DNA of 64,000 nt from Pseudomonas caricapapayae (GCF_001400735.1 NZ_LJPW01000188.1:1-64000); one strand, 5' to 3'; positions 42,646 through 52,561 are shown, counted from the first letter of the stretch. The notes: a model not told the origin generated them from the letters alone. Numbers and translations are program-made.

Positions 42646-44820
42646 ATGAGTACGCCCTACCGACCTGTCATGCGTCACGCCTGGCGATTGTTGCCGTTGG
42701 GCATGGCGGTCGCGTCGCCGTTGCTGGCCGCTGAGCCGCTCAAACTGGATGCCGTCAATGTGACCGGGTTCAGCGAGCAGGAAAGCGCCGGCGACTATAA
42801 AGCGGGTCAAGCGTCGATTTACGGGTTCGATCAGGCTTCGCTGCTGGACACGCCTGCCTCGGTTTCAGTGTTCAGCGAGGCGCTGATCAAGGATCGTCAG
42901 GCAAAACTTCTCAGCGACGTGCTGCGCAACGATGCTTCGGTCGGCGACGGTTATGCACCGGTGGGCTATTACGAAAACTTTGTGGTGCGCGGCTTCTCGC
43001 TGAACGCGGCCAACAGCTATCGCATCAACGGCCGCAGCATAGCCGGTGAACAGAACGTGGCGCTGGAGAACAAGCAGCAGGTCGAGCTGCTCAAGGGCCT
43101 GTCCGGGCTGCAGAGCGGCGTTTCAGAGCCGGGCGGGGTCATCAACTATCAGACCAAGCGTGCACAGGACGTCCGGTCGGTCACGGTCTCTACCAATGAA
43201 CATGGCGAGCGCTACCTCGCGACCGATGTCGGCGGCTGGTTCGGCAGCGAACAGCAGTTCGGCCTGCGCGCCAACCTCGCCCATGAAGACATTCGCTCAT
43301 ACGTCGAGCACGCCGACGGCCAGCGCGATTTCGCCTCGCTGGCATTCGACTGGAACATCAGCGAGCGCGCCTTGCTGCAGCTGGACGTTGAATACCAGAG
43401 CAAAGAACAGCGCTCTGTACCCGGCTATCAACTGCTCGGCGGCACAGCGCTGCCTCACGACGCTTCACCACGTCAATTGCTCGGCTATCAACGCTGGTCC
43501 AACCCGGTGGGTATCGACTCGCTGAATATGAACGGGCGTTTCGAATACCGGTTCAGCGACAGCTGGAAGGGCAGCTTGAGTGCGTCGCGCAGCCGCGTGG
43601 TCATCGATGACTACAGCGCCTTTGCGTGGGGCTGTTATGGCTCGGCCAGTTGCGCCGCTGAAGCGGTGCCCAATCATTTCAGTGCCGAGGGTGGTTATGA
43701 CATCTATGACTTCCGTAGCCCGGACGACACGCGTCGTAACGATGAGGTCGAAGCAGCCATGTCCGGTACCTTCAACACCGGATCACTGGAACATGAGCTT
43801 ACCTTCGGCACCAGCGCCTACCGTCGCACCGTCGACACGCGCGGGACCTTCAACGAATTTGTCGGGTCAGGCAACATCAATGAGTCGCCCGAGCAGGTGA
43901 TACCCTCGACTTTGGCGCTGCCACATACCGAGCGTCGTCTGGACAGCCGCCAGTACGGGCTGTTCGTCATCGACCGGATCCGATTCAGCGAGCAATGGCA
44001 AACCGTACTGGGCGGGCGTCAGGTGCGGCTCGACGAGCAGGCCTTCGCCGAGGACGGCAGCGATGCACGGCACACCGAGCGATACGTGTTTCTGCCCCAG
44101 GCGGCATTGATCTACAAGCCGGTGGACAATCTTTCGCTCTACACCAGCTACAGCAAGGGCTTGTCGCTGGGTGGTACGGCGGCCTGGTTCACCACCAATG
44201 CCAGCGAAATTCTGGCACCGACCGTATCCCGGCAACTGGAAGCGGGCATCAAGTATGACTGGCAGCGCATGAGCCTTACCGCCGCAGTGTTTCAGGCCCG
44301 TCAGGCCTACCAGTATTCCAGGCCCAACGACGACGGGACATTTACTTACGTTCAGCAGGGCGAGCAGAAAAATACCGGGCTGGAGCTGGGTGCAAGCGGC
44401 TGGTTGACTGATCGACTGCAGGTGTCCGCCAGTGCAGCGGCCATTCGGGCACGGGTCGAGGGCAGCGGCACCGAGGCCTATGACGATCACCAGGCGCTCA
44501 ACGTGCCGCGCTACCGTGGCACCCTGCAGGCCGACTACAGCTTGCCGATTCCCGGGCTTGCGCTGCTCGGGGGCGTTCAATACAGCGCCAGCAAATACGC
44601 TGACCGTGAAGGCTCGGTACAGGTCAACGACTACGCGTTGTTCAACATCGGCAGTCGCTACAGCCAAAAAATAGGTGGTTACGACACTGTCCTGCGTCTG
44701 ACCGTGGATAACCTCTTCGACAAACGCTACTGGCGCGATGCTGGCGAGTACCTGGGTGACGATTACCTATTCATGGGCGCTCCCAGAACGGCGAGATTGT
44801 CGGCATCGGTCAATTTTTGA
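42646..44820 (+). CDS. TonB-dependent siderophore receptor
   Basis: A 724-aa outer-membrane receptor. The ATG at 42646 follows GGAG; a later one at 42670 is possible. Signal peptide ends at LLAAEP, then a plug (TPASVSVFSEALIKDRQAKL; RGFSLNAANSYRINGRSIAG; PGGVINYQTKR) and a 22-strand barrel ending SASVNF. There is no extra N-terminal signalling domain, so it does not report to an ECF sigma factor. It takes up an iron chelate using TonB energy; the ligand cannot be told. No siderophore genes are near; an MHS transporter follows. Confidence 0.93.
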   Translation: MSTPYRPVMRHAWRLLPLGMAVASPLLAAEPLKLDAVNVTGFSEQESAGDYKAGQASIYGFDQASLLDTPASVSVFSEALIKDRQAKLLSDVLRNDASVGDGYAPVGYYENFVVRGFSLNAANSYRINGRSIAGEQNVALENKQQVELLKGLSGLQSGVSEPGGVINYQTKRAQDVRSVTVSTNEHGERYLATDVGGWFGSEQQFGLRANLAHEDIRSYVEHADGQRDFASLAFDWNISERALLQLDVEYQSKEQRSVPGYQLLGGTALPHDASPRQLLGYQRWSNPVGIDSLNMNGRFEYRFSDSWKGSLSASRSRVVIDDYSAFAWGCYGSASCAAEAVPNHFSAEGGYDIYDFRSPDDTRRNDEVEAAMSGTFNTGSLEHELTFGTSAYRRTVDTRGTFNEFVGSGNINESPEQVIPSTLALPHTERRLDSRQYGLFVIDRIRFSEQWQTVLGGRQVRLDEQAFAEDGSDARHTERYVFLPQAALIYKPVDNLSLYTSYSKGLSLGGTAAWFTTNASEILAPTVSRQLEAGIKYDWQRMSLTAAVFQARQAYQYSRPNDDGTFTYVQQGEQKNTGLELGASGWLTDRLQVSASAAAIRARVEGSGTEAYDDHQALNVPRYRGTLQADYSLPIPGLALLGGVQYSASKYADREGSVQVNDYALFNIGSRYSQKIGGYDTVLRLTVDNLFDKRYWRDAGEYLGDDYLFMGAPRTARLSASVNF

Positions 44821-44980
44821 GGCATTTACCGCTTCAGAAGCCTGAGCATGCCGGTTACCGCAGCAAGGCAGCAGGCCGATAACCCAGGCAGGACCTGGCG
44901 ATACATGCGCCTGCAAGCTTTGCTATTCTTCGCGCCCTGTGCGCGCCAGGCGCTTTTTTCAGCCATGTATCGGGGGCTTC

Positions 44981-46297
44981 ATGACGGCCATCGTTAAATC
45001 CACTCCCCAACCTTTCACCCGTGCCGACTACAAGACTCTGAGCCTTGCAGCGCTGGGTGGCGCGCTGGAAATCTACGATTTCATCATCTTCGTATTCTTT
45101 GCCCTGACGCTGAGCCAGCTGTTTTTTCCGCCCGACATGCCCGAGTGGCTGCGTCTGCTGCAAAGCTTCGGGATCTTCGTGACAGGCTATCTGGCGCGTC
45201 CGCTGGGCGGGATTCTGATGGCGCACTTCGCCGACCGGCTGGGGCGCAAGCGAGTCTTCAGCCTGAGTATTCTGATGATGGCCCTGCCTTGTCTGCTCAT
45301 CGGCGTCATGCCCACCTACGCACAGATCGGTTACTGGGCACCGCTGGTATTGCTGGCGCTGCGCATTCTGCAGGGCGCTGCGGTCGGCGGTGAAGTGCCG
45401 AGCGCCTGGGTATTTGTGGCAGAGCACGCGCCCAAGGGGCATCGGGGCTATGCACTGGGGGTACTGCAGGCGGGCCTGACGTTTGGATACCTGCTCGGGG
45501 CGCTGACCGCAACCTGGCTGGCCAGGGTCTTCAGCCCCGGTGAAATCCTCGACTGGGCATGGCGCATTCCTTTTCTGCTGGGCGGTGCATTCGGCGTAGT
45601 GGGTGTATGGCTGCGTCGCTGGCTGAATGAAACGCCTGTGTTCATTGCCATGCACGCCCAGCGCGAAAACCTGCCGACGTTGCCGCTTGGTCAGGTCCTG
45701 CGCGATCACCGCCAATCCCTGCTGCCTGCTGCGCTGCTGACGTTCGTGCTGACCTCTGCCGTGGTCGTGCTGGTGGTCATTACCCCGACCGTCATGCAGC
45801 AGCGCTTCGGGATCAGCGCCAGCACTACTTTCGCCTTGAGTGCTGTCGGTATCGTCTTTCTCAATATCGGTTGCGTGCTGGCAGGCATGCTGGTTGACCG
45901 CATCGGTGCCTGGCGCGGTGTCATGATCTACAGCCTGCTGCTGCCGCTGGGTATAGGCGTGCTTTACGCCAGCCTGATCCTGCAGTGGATGCCATTGGGC
46001 TTCGCCTATGCCATGGCCGGGCTGGCGTGCGGGATTGTCGGCGTGGTGCCTTCGGTGATGGTCGGACTGTTCCCGGCGAACATTCGCGTGTCAGGCATCT
46101 CGTTCACTTACAACATCGCCTACGCCTTTTGGGCGAGTACCACGCCATTGTTGCTGATCGCGTTGATGCCTTGGAATATCTGGGTTTGCGTGCTGTACAG
46201 CCTGATCATGGGGGGCGTGGGGCTGACGACCGCTGCGGTATTCGGCCTGCGCCGGGGTGTGGTGGTGGATGACCTTGCAACCGGTCGAAGCGGATAG
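44981..46297 (+). CDS. MFS transporter, metabolite:H+ symporter type
   Basis: A 438-aa protein with 12 membrane spans; the ATG at 44981 has GGGGG upstream. The MHS signature is visible as GALEIYDFIIFVFFALTL, RPLGGILMAHFADRLGRKRV and QGAAVGGEVPSAWVFVAEHA. The family imports organic acids, proline/betaine or shikimate-like compounds with protons. Substrate unknown. It follows the TonB receptor after 160 bases; uptake of the same iron chelate is possible but unproven. Confidence 0.92.
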   Translation: MTAIVKSTPQPFTRADYKTLSLAALGGALEIYDFIIFVFFALTLSQLFFPPDMPEWLRLLQSFGIFVTGYLARPLGGILMAHFADRLGRKRVFSLSILMMALPCLLIGVMPTYAQIGYWAPLVLLALRILQGAAVGGEVPSAWVFVAEHAPKGHRGYALGVLQAGLTFGYLLGALTATWLARVFSPGEILDWAWRIPFLLGGAFGVVGVWLRRWLNETPVFIAMHAQRENLPTLPLGQVLRDHRQSLLPAALLTFVLTSAVVVLVVITPTVMQQRFGISASTTFALSAVGIVFLNIGCVLAGMLVDRIGAWRGVMIYSLLLPLGIGVLYASLILQWMPLGFAYAMAGLACGIVGVVPSVMVGLFPANIRVSGISFTYNIAYAFWASTTPLLLIALMPWNIWVCVLYSLIMGGVGLTTAAVFGLRRGVVVDDLATGRSG

Positions 46298-46767
46298 CAT
46301 CAAGCCTGTTTCTGCTGGCGCACGTCGTTCTCGCAACCAGCCGCTTACCTGTGTGGGCGGTTTGCGAAAATGAAACATATCAAGAAAGTTCCTCCGGTCA
46401 GGCGCTATCAATTGTAACAAGTGATTGTAATTCTGTTTGCTCAAGTCTATCTTGCGTCCCTCTTTATTACTTTGTTTGTTGATCTGGTTTGCTCTTGCCT
46501 GCCCCGATTCAGAGGTGTTTCGGCTGGCGGATCAAGTATGCTTTCGATAAGTTGATAAGCGTAATTGTTCTGTGTTTGATGTAGGATATTTCTTCGGTAT
46601 TTTAATAGTCGATGATTCTTCTTACAGGCTTGCTTTTGGTAAAGCATGGGTTGCTATTCGGTTTTAGTGAAAAGCCAGACTAAATAAAATGGTTTCTGTG
46701 CCGATTTACTTTTTAGGTCATGGAAGACGAATGTAAGAAACATCCTACAAATTTGCTTTAGGGCAAG
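46298..46767. other. AT-rich gene-free stretch
   Basis: About 470 bases, clearly richer in A and T than its surroundings, especially 46550-46770. Short frames exist on the minus strand but none has a convincing start or known motif. It marks the left edge of the accessory patch holding the LuxR-type HTH gene. Confidence 0.6.
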
Positions 46768-46788
46768 ATGATGGCAAGGGGAAGTGGC

Positions 46789-47037
46789 ATGGGGGTGACA
46801 ATGAGAGAGCAAGAGGTTCTTGGCCTGTTGCTGCAGGGCTATACGAACAAGGAAATCGCCAGGCAGCTCCGTATCAGTGACTATACGGTTCGCGATCACG
46901 TGTCTTCGTTACTCAGAAAAAACCGCGTAAAGACACGTGCCGAGCTCATGGCGCGTTGTGTTTCTTTATTGCTTCCGGGGAAGTGTAACCGACCCCCTAC
47001 ATCTGTCGGATTGCGCAACGAGTCAGTACATCCATAA
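46789..47037 (+). CDS. Small LuxR/GerE-type HTH protein with no sensor domain
   Basis: An HTH of the LuxR class fills nearly the whole protein (82 aa from the ATG at 46789, which has AAGGGGA upstream; ATGs at 46768 and 46771 are alternatives). Blocks: TMREQEVLGLLLQGYTNKEI, ARQLRISDYTVRDHVSSLLR and KNRVKTRAELMAR. All the usual recognition-helix positions are kept, but receiver and ligand domains are absent, so it may bind DNA constitutively or through partners. Surrounding DNA is AT-rich. It could control the gene at 47222. Confidence 0.85.
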   Translation: MGVTMREQEVLGLLLQGYTNKEIARQLRISDYTVRDHVSSLLRKNRVKTRAELMARCVSLLLPGKCNRPPTSVGLRNESVHP

Positions 47038-47221
47038 TGTGTCTTGTCACAGCCTATATCTCATCAGGGCGATCAGCATTATCGGGATAGTGCCCCAAGT
47101 TCAATAACCTCAACAGTGCACTACGGTTGCTTTCCGGTGGTCGGCTATCTGGCTGTCCGGAACAGGGGACTTCCAACGTTCGTCCTTGCGACAAACCGTA
47201 AAGAATAAAAAAGGAGCAATC

Positions 47222-47941
47222 ATGACTGTTTGTTTTGTTCGGGGCCGGTCTGAGTCCGATCAGTCATTGCGGCTGGATCCGCATCGGCCCGGTTTGAATC
47301 TCACAACGGACTTCCATCGTCTGGCAAGCCGTCAGTCGGCACTGTCAGTGGCGCAACTTGCCGAGCAGCAGAAAAAACTGTCCGGGCCCGTTGGCCTGTT
47401 TGCCAAACTCTGCCGACAGGTTCGCTCGCATGCACGTCAGGCACCGTTGCTCGAAGATGTCGAGCGGCTCGAAGGGCGCAAACGCAAGTGGCTGGCCGAG
47501 CGGGCTGTGCAGTTCATACTGGGCTTGCACGGCCGCAGGCCAGCGGTCGAAAACCCGTTCAAAGGCCTGTTGCGCGAAAACCTGTGCTGCATCGTGTTCG
47601 ATGATGCATCGCTGCACACACTGGTCGAGCGTTACGCTGCTGGCGAAGCGCTGCGGCGTCAGGACAGCGAGTACTTCGTCAAACTCATTGCCACGACACG
47701 CAACACTGTCGAGCGGCGAATCGTCTTCCACGGCTTGCTCGAACACTTCGACCGGTTGCTGCCGATCGAAAAGAGCATCTATCCGCTCAATTACCGCGCC
47801 GTCCAGCTTGCTCATCTGGAGCAGGAAGAAACCCTCTACGGCAAGTTGATCATGGAGCAGCCTGTCGCCGCGCTGCTTGAAGTACATACGCCTGAGTGGC
47901 TGTTGGAAAATCTGTCCTCTTTTGAGTTTTCTATTGACTGA
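47222..47941 (+). CDS. Unknown soluble protein beside an orphan LuxR-type HTH
   Basis: A 239-aa protein with a perfect AAGGAG site. No signal peptide or membrane span, and no hrp box upstream. It is basic and helical: FHRLASRQSALSVAQLAEQQ, LCRQVRSHARQAPLLEDVER, RRIVFHGLLEHFDRLLPIEK. No family recognised. Its neighbours are a small HTH regulator and a gene remnant in an AT-rich patch between core genes, which suggests acquired DNA. An effector or toxin role was considered but has no direct support. Confidence 0.7.
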   Translation: MTVCFVRGRSESDQSLRLDPHRPGLNLTTDFHRLASRQSALSVAQLAEQQKKLSGPVGLFAKLCRQVRSHARQAPLLEDVERLEGRKRKWLAERAVQFILGLHGRRPAVENPFKGLLRENLCCIVFDDASLHTLVERYAAGEALRRQDSEYFVKLIATTRNTVERRIVFHGLLEHFDRLLPIEKSIYPLNYRAVQLAHLEQEETLYGKLIMEQPVAALLEVHTPEWLLENLSSFEFSID

Positions 47942-48122
47942 GCGCGTATTCAGAGGCGGTAGAAAGGTCGGTCAGGTATTCGCACTTGACGCAGGTTGCG
48001 AAAATTTAAAATGGTTAATCAAGGGCTGTTCTCCCGATTTATCAGGCGTTAACGTCAGGACGCCCAGGGGCAAAAAAGTACAGCACTAAAAAGAACTTAC
48101 TCTGGAAAGCCTGCGAGAAAAC

Positions 48123-48203
48123 ATGCGCAACTCGTTCATGAAGGCGATGGGCATCAAGAACTTCTCATCCCCGTTCGACGTACTGTTCAAGGACAGGCGT
48201 TGA
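48123..48203 (+). pseudogene. C-terminal remnant of an unknown gene, or a 26-aa peptide
   Basis: A frame open after a TAA at about 48087 reads KELTLESLRENMRNSFMKAM, then GIKNFSSPFDVLFKDRR and TGA. The ATG at 48123 has no good ribosome site. The amphipathic, charged end looks like the tail of a larger protein whose front is lost. It abuts the end of the convergent cyclase gene (48208). Confidence 0.35.
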
Positions 48204-48207
48204 CCGG

Positions 48208-49284
48208 TCAGGCATCGGCAATCAGCGGCTGAAGCTCTGGCGGTGCATCCTGAGCGCTGGCCACGCGGTTGCGACCGGTGCTTTTGGCGAGGTACAGCGC
48301 CTTGTCAGCCTCGTGCAGCCATGACGATGCATCGGGCAGTTCTGGAGTGTAAGCGGCGATGCCAATACTGAGGCTGACCTTGAGATCGCGCTGCAGAGAG
48401 TAGGTCATTTCATCTATCGCCAGGCGCATACGCTCAAGGATTTCCCTCGCTTGAGACAGGCTGGTGTCGGGCAGAATGACGCAGAACTCATCGCCGCCAC
48501 AACGTCCGATAAGATCGGAATCACGCAGGTTTTCTATCAGTGCGTCACTGATGCTCTGCAGCACCGTGTCGCCCATGAGGTGGCCGTAGGTATCGTTGAT
48601 AACCTTGAAGTGATCAATGTCGATCAATGCGATGACGCCTTCCTGGCTCTGCTTGCGACTCTTTGCGTACTCCAGATCAAGCAGGTCCTTCCACGCGCCA
48701 TGATTCAGCAGACCTGTCAGGCTGTCGGTGCGGCTTATTTTGCGCAGGATGTTGCGATGCTCCCAGAGCTTCAGTGTGACCTGATGGCTCAGCCAGCCGA
48801 TGAAGATAGGGTAGATGACCAGAACCGGGAGGCAGGCGTAGATCTGCGCCATGTTGCCATGCAGATTGACGGCGGGGTTGAGCATGGCCAGCGAGATCAG
48901 CACACCCAGTGCCTGAGCGCACAAGCCTTGCAGCATCAGACGCGGGCCGGCGGCGGCCATGTTATGCATGGCCATCATTGCGATGACCGTGACGCTGGGG
49001 ACGGCACTGAAGCCCATCGCACCGATCCAGAACCCACCCATGAGCGAATCGAAAAGCAGATTGCGCCATTCAGCCTGATAGGGCTCGTGCGATTTTTTCG
49101 CAATTCGGTAAGCGACATGTGGCCAGATCAATGCATTGAGCAGGGCTAACGACCAAAGCCAGTGTGCAGCATTCACGTAATACAAAGACACAGCGACAGT
49201 GATAAAGCCAACGCTGACACCGAGTGCTCTCGGCGCGTAGATCCGCTTGGCGAATGCCAGTCCCTTGCGGTGATATGAGCTCAT
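48208..49284 (-). CDS. MASE2-GGDEF diguanylate cyclase (DgcC/AdrA-like)
   Basis: A 358-aa inner-membrane enzyme. The first ~175 residues hold several membrane spans of the MASE2 type (RALGVSVGFITVAVSLYYVN; WPHVAYRIAKKSHEPYQAEW). The GGDEF domain (about 185-345) has DSLTGLLNHGAWKDLL, the intact active site GRCGGDEFCVILPD and an RxxD inhibitory site (RDSD) five residues before GGDEF. It should make c-di-GMP with product inhibition, favouring biofilm. MASE2 cyclases in enterics drive cellulose synthesis; that link here is inference. Confidence 0.95.
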   Translation of the reverse strand: MSSYHRKGLAFAKRIYAPRALGVSVGFITVAVSLYYVNAAHWLWSLALLNALIWPHVAYRIAKKSHEPYQAEWRNLLFDSLMGGFWIGAMGFSAVPSVTVIAMMAMHNMAAAGPRLMLQGLCAQALGVLISLAMLNPAVNLHGNMAQIYACLPVLVIYPIFIGWLSHQVTLKLWEHRNILRKISRTDSLTGLLNHGAWKDLLDLEYAKSRKQSQEGVIALIDIDHFKVINDTYGHLMGDTVLQSISDALIENLRDSDLIGRCGGDEFCVILPDTSLSQAREILERMRLAIDEMTYSLQRDLKVSLSIGIAAYTPELPDASSWLHEADKALYLAKSTGRNRVASAQDAPPELQPLIADA

Positions 49285-49515
49285 AGGTCCTTACCGAACA
49301 TAACTTCTTGAATCGGTCAGAAACAATTACCCTGGACCGAAAGGCTGGAGTTTGAGCGTTCGCCGGAGCCATGGGAAGAGCATTTTGCTGTGATGTGTCA
49401 ATTTGCTGCACATTGGGGCAGGATGCCTGTCATGGAGTCAATTAACTGACAAGTACAGGGTTAAAACAGGTTCAAAAATATGACGAAACAGGCAGGCATC
49501 TGCAGGTTGAAATAG

Positions 49516-49556
49516 CCGGGCAGTGTAGTTGCATCCTTGCAGGGGCACTGCCCGGT
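49516..49556 (-). terminator. Long stem-loop downstream of the MFS gene
   Basis: CCGGGCAGTG and CACTGCCCGG form a 10-bp stem around an inner TGCA-containing loop, just past the leftward MFS stop at 49569. The minus-strand tail CTATTTC gives only a weak T-tract. Confidence 0.65.
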
Positions 49557-49568
49557 GACTTCTGTAAA

Positions 49569-50786
49569 TCAGCTCAGGTCGGGTTGCGCCCCTGCCTTGT
49601 TTTTCTGAATCCCGGTCATCCATGCAACGGCGATGGCCAGCACTGCAACAACGGCTGCCACATACCCCACTGCATTCAGACCCAAGTGTTCAATGGTCAA
49701 GCCTCCAATGATCGATCCCAGGCCGATACCGGCGTTGGCAGCCGAAACATTCAGGGTGCCTGCCAGTGCCTGCGCCTGAGGCGCAGCTTTCATGACCCTG
49801 ATCTGGCATATCGGAAACAGCGCTGTGTGAGCAATGCCCCAGATCACCAGTACCACAGCCAGCAGCGGCATGGAGCCTGCGGCGGGTACGCTTGCCGTCA
49901 TACCCAATGCCAGCAGTAGCGCAAACGCCATGGTCGAGCCGAGCGGGCTGCGGTCCACATAACGGCCACCCAGCGCATTGCCGATCAGGCCGACCGCGCC
50001 GAAGCCCATCAACCACCAGCCCACTTGAGCCGATTCGATGCCTGCGATGCGTTCCAGCGTGTCCGCCAGGTAGGTATAGGCACCGAACATGGCCGTGAAC
50101 AGCAAGATGGACAGCAGCAAGTTGGCGAGGAACAGCGGATCACGCAGAATTTTTGCCTGCTCGGCGAGGCCCACCTTTGCAGTAGGTTCAAGGCGTGGCA
50201 TGGACAGCGCCAGTAGCACCGCCATCAGCGCAGACAACAGCGTCAGTGCCCAGAACGCGCCACGCCAGCCCACGGCGTCTGCAAATACGGTACCCAGCGG
50301 GATGCCAAACAGCATGGCGGCGGAGATACCGAGGTACACCTGCGCCACAGCCTTGCCAGCGCGTTTCGGCCCGGCCAGCAAGCTTGCGGTTTCACTCGCA
50401 GTGCCCCAGAACACGGGCAAGGCCAGAGCCGGAATGAAGCGCGCCAGCGCCAGCACCCAGATATTGCTGGATACCGCAGCCAGAGCGTTGGAGGCCGCGA
50501 AGATCAGCAGGATGACGATGAACGTACGCTTGCGGTCCAGGTGTGAAAGCATGGCCGTCAGCGGCGGGCCAAACAGCATTACCGTGAACGCAAAAAGCGT
50601 CACCAGCAGACCGGCAGTCGAGATGGATATTCCCAGATCGCGGGCCAGTGAAGGCAGCAGTCCGATGATGAGAAATTCGGTGGTGACGATCACGAAGCCG
50701 GCCAGTGCCAGAATCGCGATAGATAAGCCGGCACCTGTCGAGCTTTTGCTCGTGGTGCCGGAAGCGGCAGTTTCCAGAGAAGGCAT
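49569..50786 (-). CDS. MFS efflux transporter (AraJ/YdhP type)
   Basis: A 405-aa protein with 12 spans, started at 50786 (MPSLETAASGTTSK). Family blocks: GFVIVTTEFLIIGLLPSLAR, HLDRKRTFIVILLIFAASNA, GKAVAQVYLGISAAMLFGIP and SAANAGIGLGSIIGG. Such DHA1 pumps expel sugars, drugs or metabolites. A divergent LysR gene starts 112 bases away and should control it. Substrate unknown. Confidence 0.92.
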   Translation of the reverse strand: MPSLETAASGTTSKSSTGAGLSIAILALAGFVIVTTEFLIIGLLPSLARDLGISISTAGLLVTLFAFTVMLFGPPLTAMLSHLDRKRTFIVILLIFAASNALAAVSSNIWVLALARFIPALALPVFWGTASETASLLAGPKRAGKAVAQVYLGISAAMLFGIPLGTVFADAVGWRGAFWALTLLSALMAVLLALSMPRLEPTAKVGLAEQAKILRDPLFLANLLLSILLFTAMFGAYTYLADTLERIAGIESAQVGWWLMGFGAVGLIGNALGGRYVDRSPLGSTMAFALLLALGMTASVPAAGSMPLLAVVLVIWGIAHTALFPICQIRVMKAAPQAQALAGTLNVSAANAGIGLGSIIGGLTIEHLGLNAVGYVAAVVAVLAIAVAWMTGIQKNKAGAQPDLS

Positions 50787-50897
50787 GGTACAAAACCCAT
50801 AGAAAAATAAGTTCGCCAGCTTATTGCAGAAAAGCATTCCTATCTTTGGTATATATTCCGCGCATTATGGAATTAATTTCTTCAATCGGGAGTTAGT
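50787..50897. promoter_or_regulatory. Shared control region of the MFS and LysR genes
   Basis: A 111-base AT-rich gap between divergent starts. It holds TATATTCCGCGCATTATGGA, with T-N11-A elements fitting a LysR site, and GGGAG before the LysR GTG. Site placement is by eye. Confidence 0.5.
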
Positions 50898-51806
50898 GTG
50901 CTGTCCACCGACCGTCTCAAGGGCATCGAAACCTTCGTCGCCGTTGCCAATGCAGGGAGTTTTACGGCAGCTGCCGAACGCTTGAACCTGACCAACTCTG
51001 CGGTCAGCAAAAGCGTTGCACGCCTGGAGAATCGCCTGGGCCTGCGCTTGTTCGAGCGGACCACCCGAAGTCTGGCGCTAACGGAAGAAGGCGCGGCCTA
51101 TCACGTCGTATGCACACGAATGCTTGCCGACCTCGAGGCTGCCGAGACCGCGCTTGCTGCACAACGCACAGAGCCGGCCGGGCAATTACGCATCGATCTG
51201 CCTGCGACCTTTGGCCGCTTGCATGCGCTGCCGTTAATCCTGGCTTTTACCGGAGAGCATCACAAGCTGCGCCCGCGGATAACCTTTACCGATCGCTTCG
51301 TCGATATCATCGAGGAGGGGATCGACCTGGCCGTGCGCATTGGCGGTCCGCCTGTCTGGCCAGCGGGTGTGGCGCACCGGTATCTGGGCACCGAACGGGT
51401 GATCTTCTGCGCGGCACCGGCTTATCTGCAGCGCCACGGTAGGCCGGAAACATTCGAAGACCTGGCCAGTCATGCCTGCATTCTGTTTGGCCGTGGCGAT
51501 GGCAGCACCAGCCCCTGGCTATTTGTCGACGATCAGGGGCAGCAGGAGGCGCGCGCTGTCGAAGCGCGGCTGGTTATCGGCAATGGCGAAGCGCAGGTGG
51601 CCGCGGTGACATCGGCGTGGGGCATTGCCCAGTTGGCGACCTGGCTGATCAAGGAACAGTTGCAGCGCGGCGAGCTGGTGGAAATCCTGCCACAGTTGGC
51701 CACCGACGGCCTGGCCTTGCATCTGGCCTGGCCGCGCAATCGCGAATCGCTACCCAAGGTGCAGGCGCTGGTGGAGCGGTTGTCGGCGGCGTTGCGGGTG
51801 GACTGA
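50898..51806 (+). CDS. LysR-type transcriptional regulator
   Basis: A 302-aa regulator with a GTG start after GGGAG. HTH: FVAVANAGSFTAAAERLNLT, NSAVSKSVARLENRLGLRLF; then a CrgA-like effector domain (GQLRIDLPATFGRLHALPLI; GIDLAVRIGGPPVWPAGVAH). Divergent from the MFS efflux gene, the classical layout for a LysR and its target. Ligand unknown. Confidence 0.93.
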   Translation: MLSTDRLKGIETFVAVANAGSFTAAAERLNLTNSAVSKSVARLENRLGLRLFERTTRSLALTEEGAAYHVVCTRMLADLEAAETALAAQRTEPAGQLRIDLPATFGRLHALPLILAFTGEHHKLRPRITFTDRFVDIIEEGIDLAVRIGGPPVWPAGVAHRYLGTERVIFCAAPAYLQRHGRPETFEDLASHACILFGRGDGSTSPWLFVDDQGQQEARAVEARLVIGNGEAQVAAVTSAWGIAQLATWLIKEQLQRGELVEILPQLATDGLALHLAWPRNRESLPKVQALVERLSAALRVD

Positions 51807-51837
51807 GCCAATCTGATCCAGCCACCCGATTCTCGGT

Positions 51838-52428
51838 TCACTGGCCTATGACAGCCTTTACCAGCGCGGCGTGTTCTTTCGGGCTTTTGGCGTTGGAGAC
51901 TACGTTCAGCACGGCTGCGCGGGCACCCGACGCGGCAATGATCGATGTGCTCAACACCTGAGCGTCGCTCATGGTCGCCGAGGTATCCAGCTGACGTACA
52001 CCCAGGCCATTGTTCTTGACGATCTTCTTGTCGCCGAGCTTTTTGAAATCCTTGTAGCCAGCACTCTGCTGGGCAAGTATCCCGGTGACCAGCCCATCCA
52101 GTACTGCACCGTCGTTATCGCTGGCCTGGACGCCCATTGGCATCGGCGTTTCGGTAACGATCAGCACGCGCTTTTCAGCCGCATTGGTGTACAGCGCCCC
52201 GGTTACTCCCTGCGCCTTGGCCTTCTCGTCGATTTCGGGCATCTCGCCCTTCACGTAGCCTGCCGGGATGGTAAACGCCAGTTTGCCGCCCAGCAGCGAG
52301 GCCTTTTGTAGCGCAGCAGAGGCGGGCGCGGCGGCCTGTGCCTTGGTGGCCGCCTGAACGCTGACCACGCTCTGGCAAGCTGCCAGTGCGATGCCCAAAA
52401 CAATTGCCTTGAAACCGAAAGACCGCAT
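51838..52428 (-). CDS. Exported protein of unknown function
   Basis: A 196-aa protein; the start at 52428 has AAAAGGAA upstream and gives a signal peptide (MRSFGFKAIVLGIALAACQS, then VVSVQAATK). Whether the Cys at 18 is lipidated is uncertain. The mature part has LGGKLAFTIPAGYVKGEMPE and KRVLIVTETPMPMGVQASDN, a pattern of alternating strands like small periplasmic folds. No family named. It lies downstream of the mlaA gene, same strand, 134 bases apart. Confidence 0.75.
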   Translation of the reverse strand: MRSFGFKAIVLGIALAACQSVVSVQAATKAQAAAPASAALQKASLLGGKLAFTIPAGYVKGEMPEIDEKAKAQGVTGALYTNAAEKRVLIVTETPMPMGVQASDNDGAVLDGLVTGILAQQSAGYKDFKKLGDKKIVKNNGLGVRQLDTSATMSDAQVLSTSIIAASGARAAVLNVVSNAKSPKEHAALVKAVIGQ

Positions 52429-52561
52429 GAAAATTCCTTTTGTCTGTGAGTGGATCGAGTCGTTTGTGCCCGAGGGATACGAGTGGCCGGGCAGGTAAAA
52501 GTGCCCATAAAAAACGGCCAGCAAGATCACTCCGGCTGGCCGTTCTGTTGCTGCGTCAGGC

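Noticed and set aside
47222..47941. Type III effector
   Set aside because: No hrp box upstream and the N terminus lacks the usual Ser-rich, acid-poor pattern.
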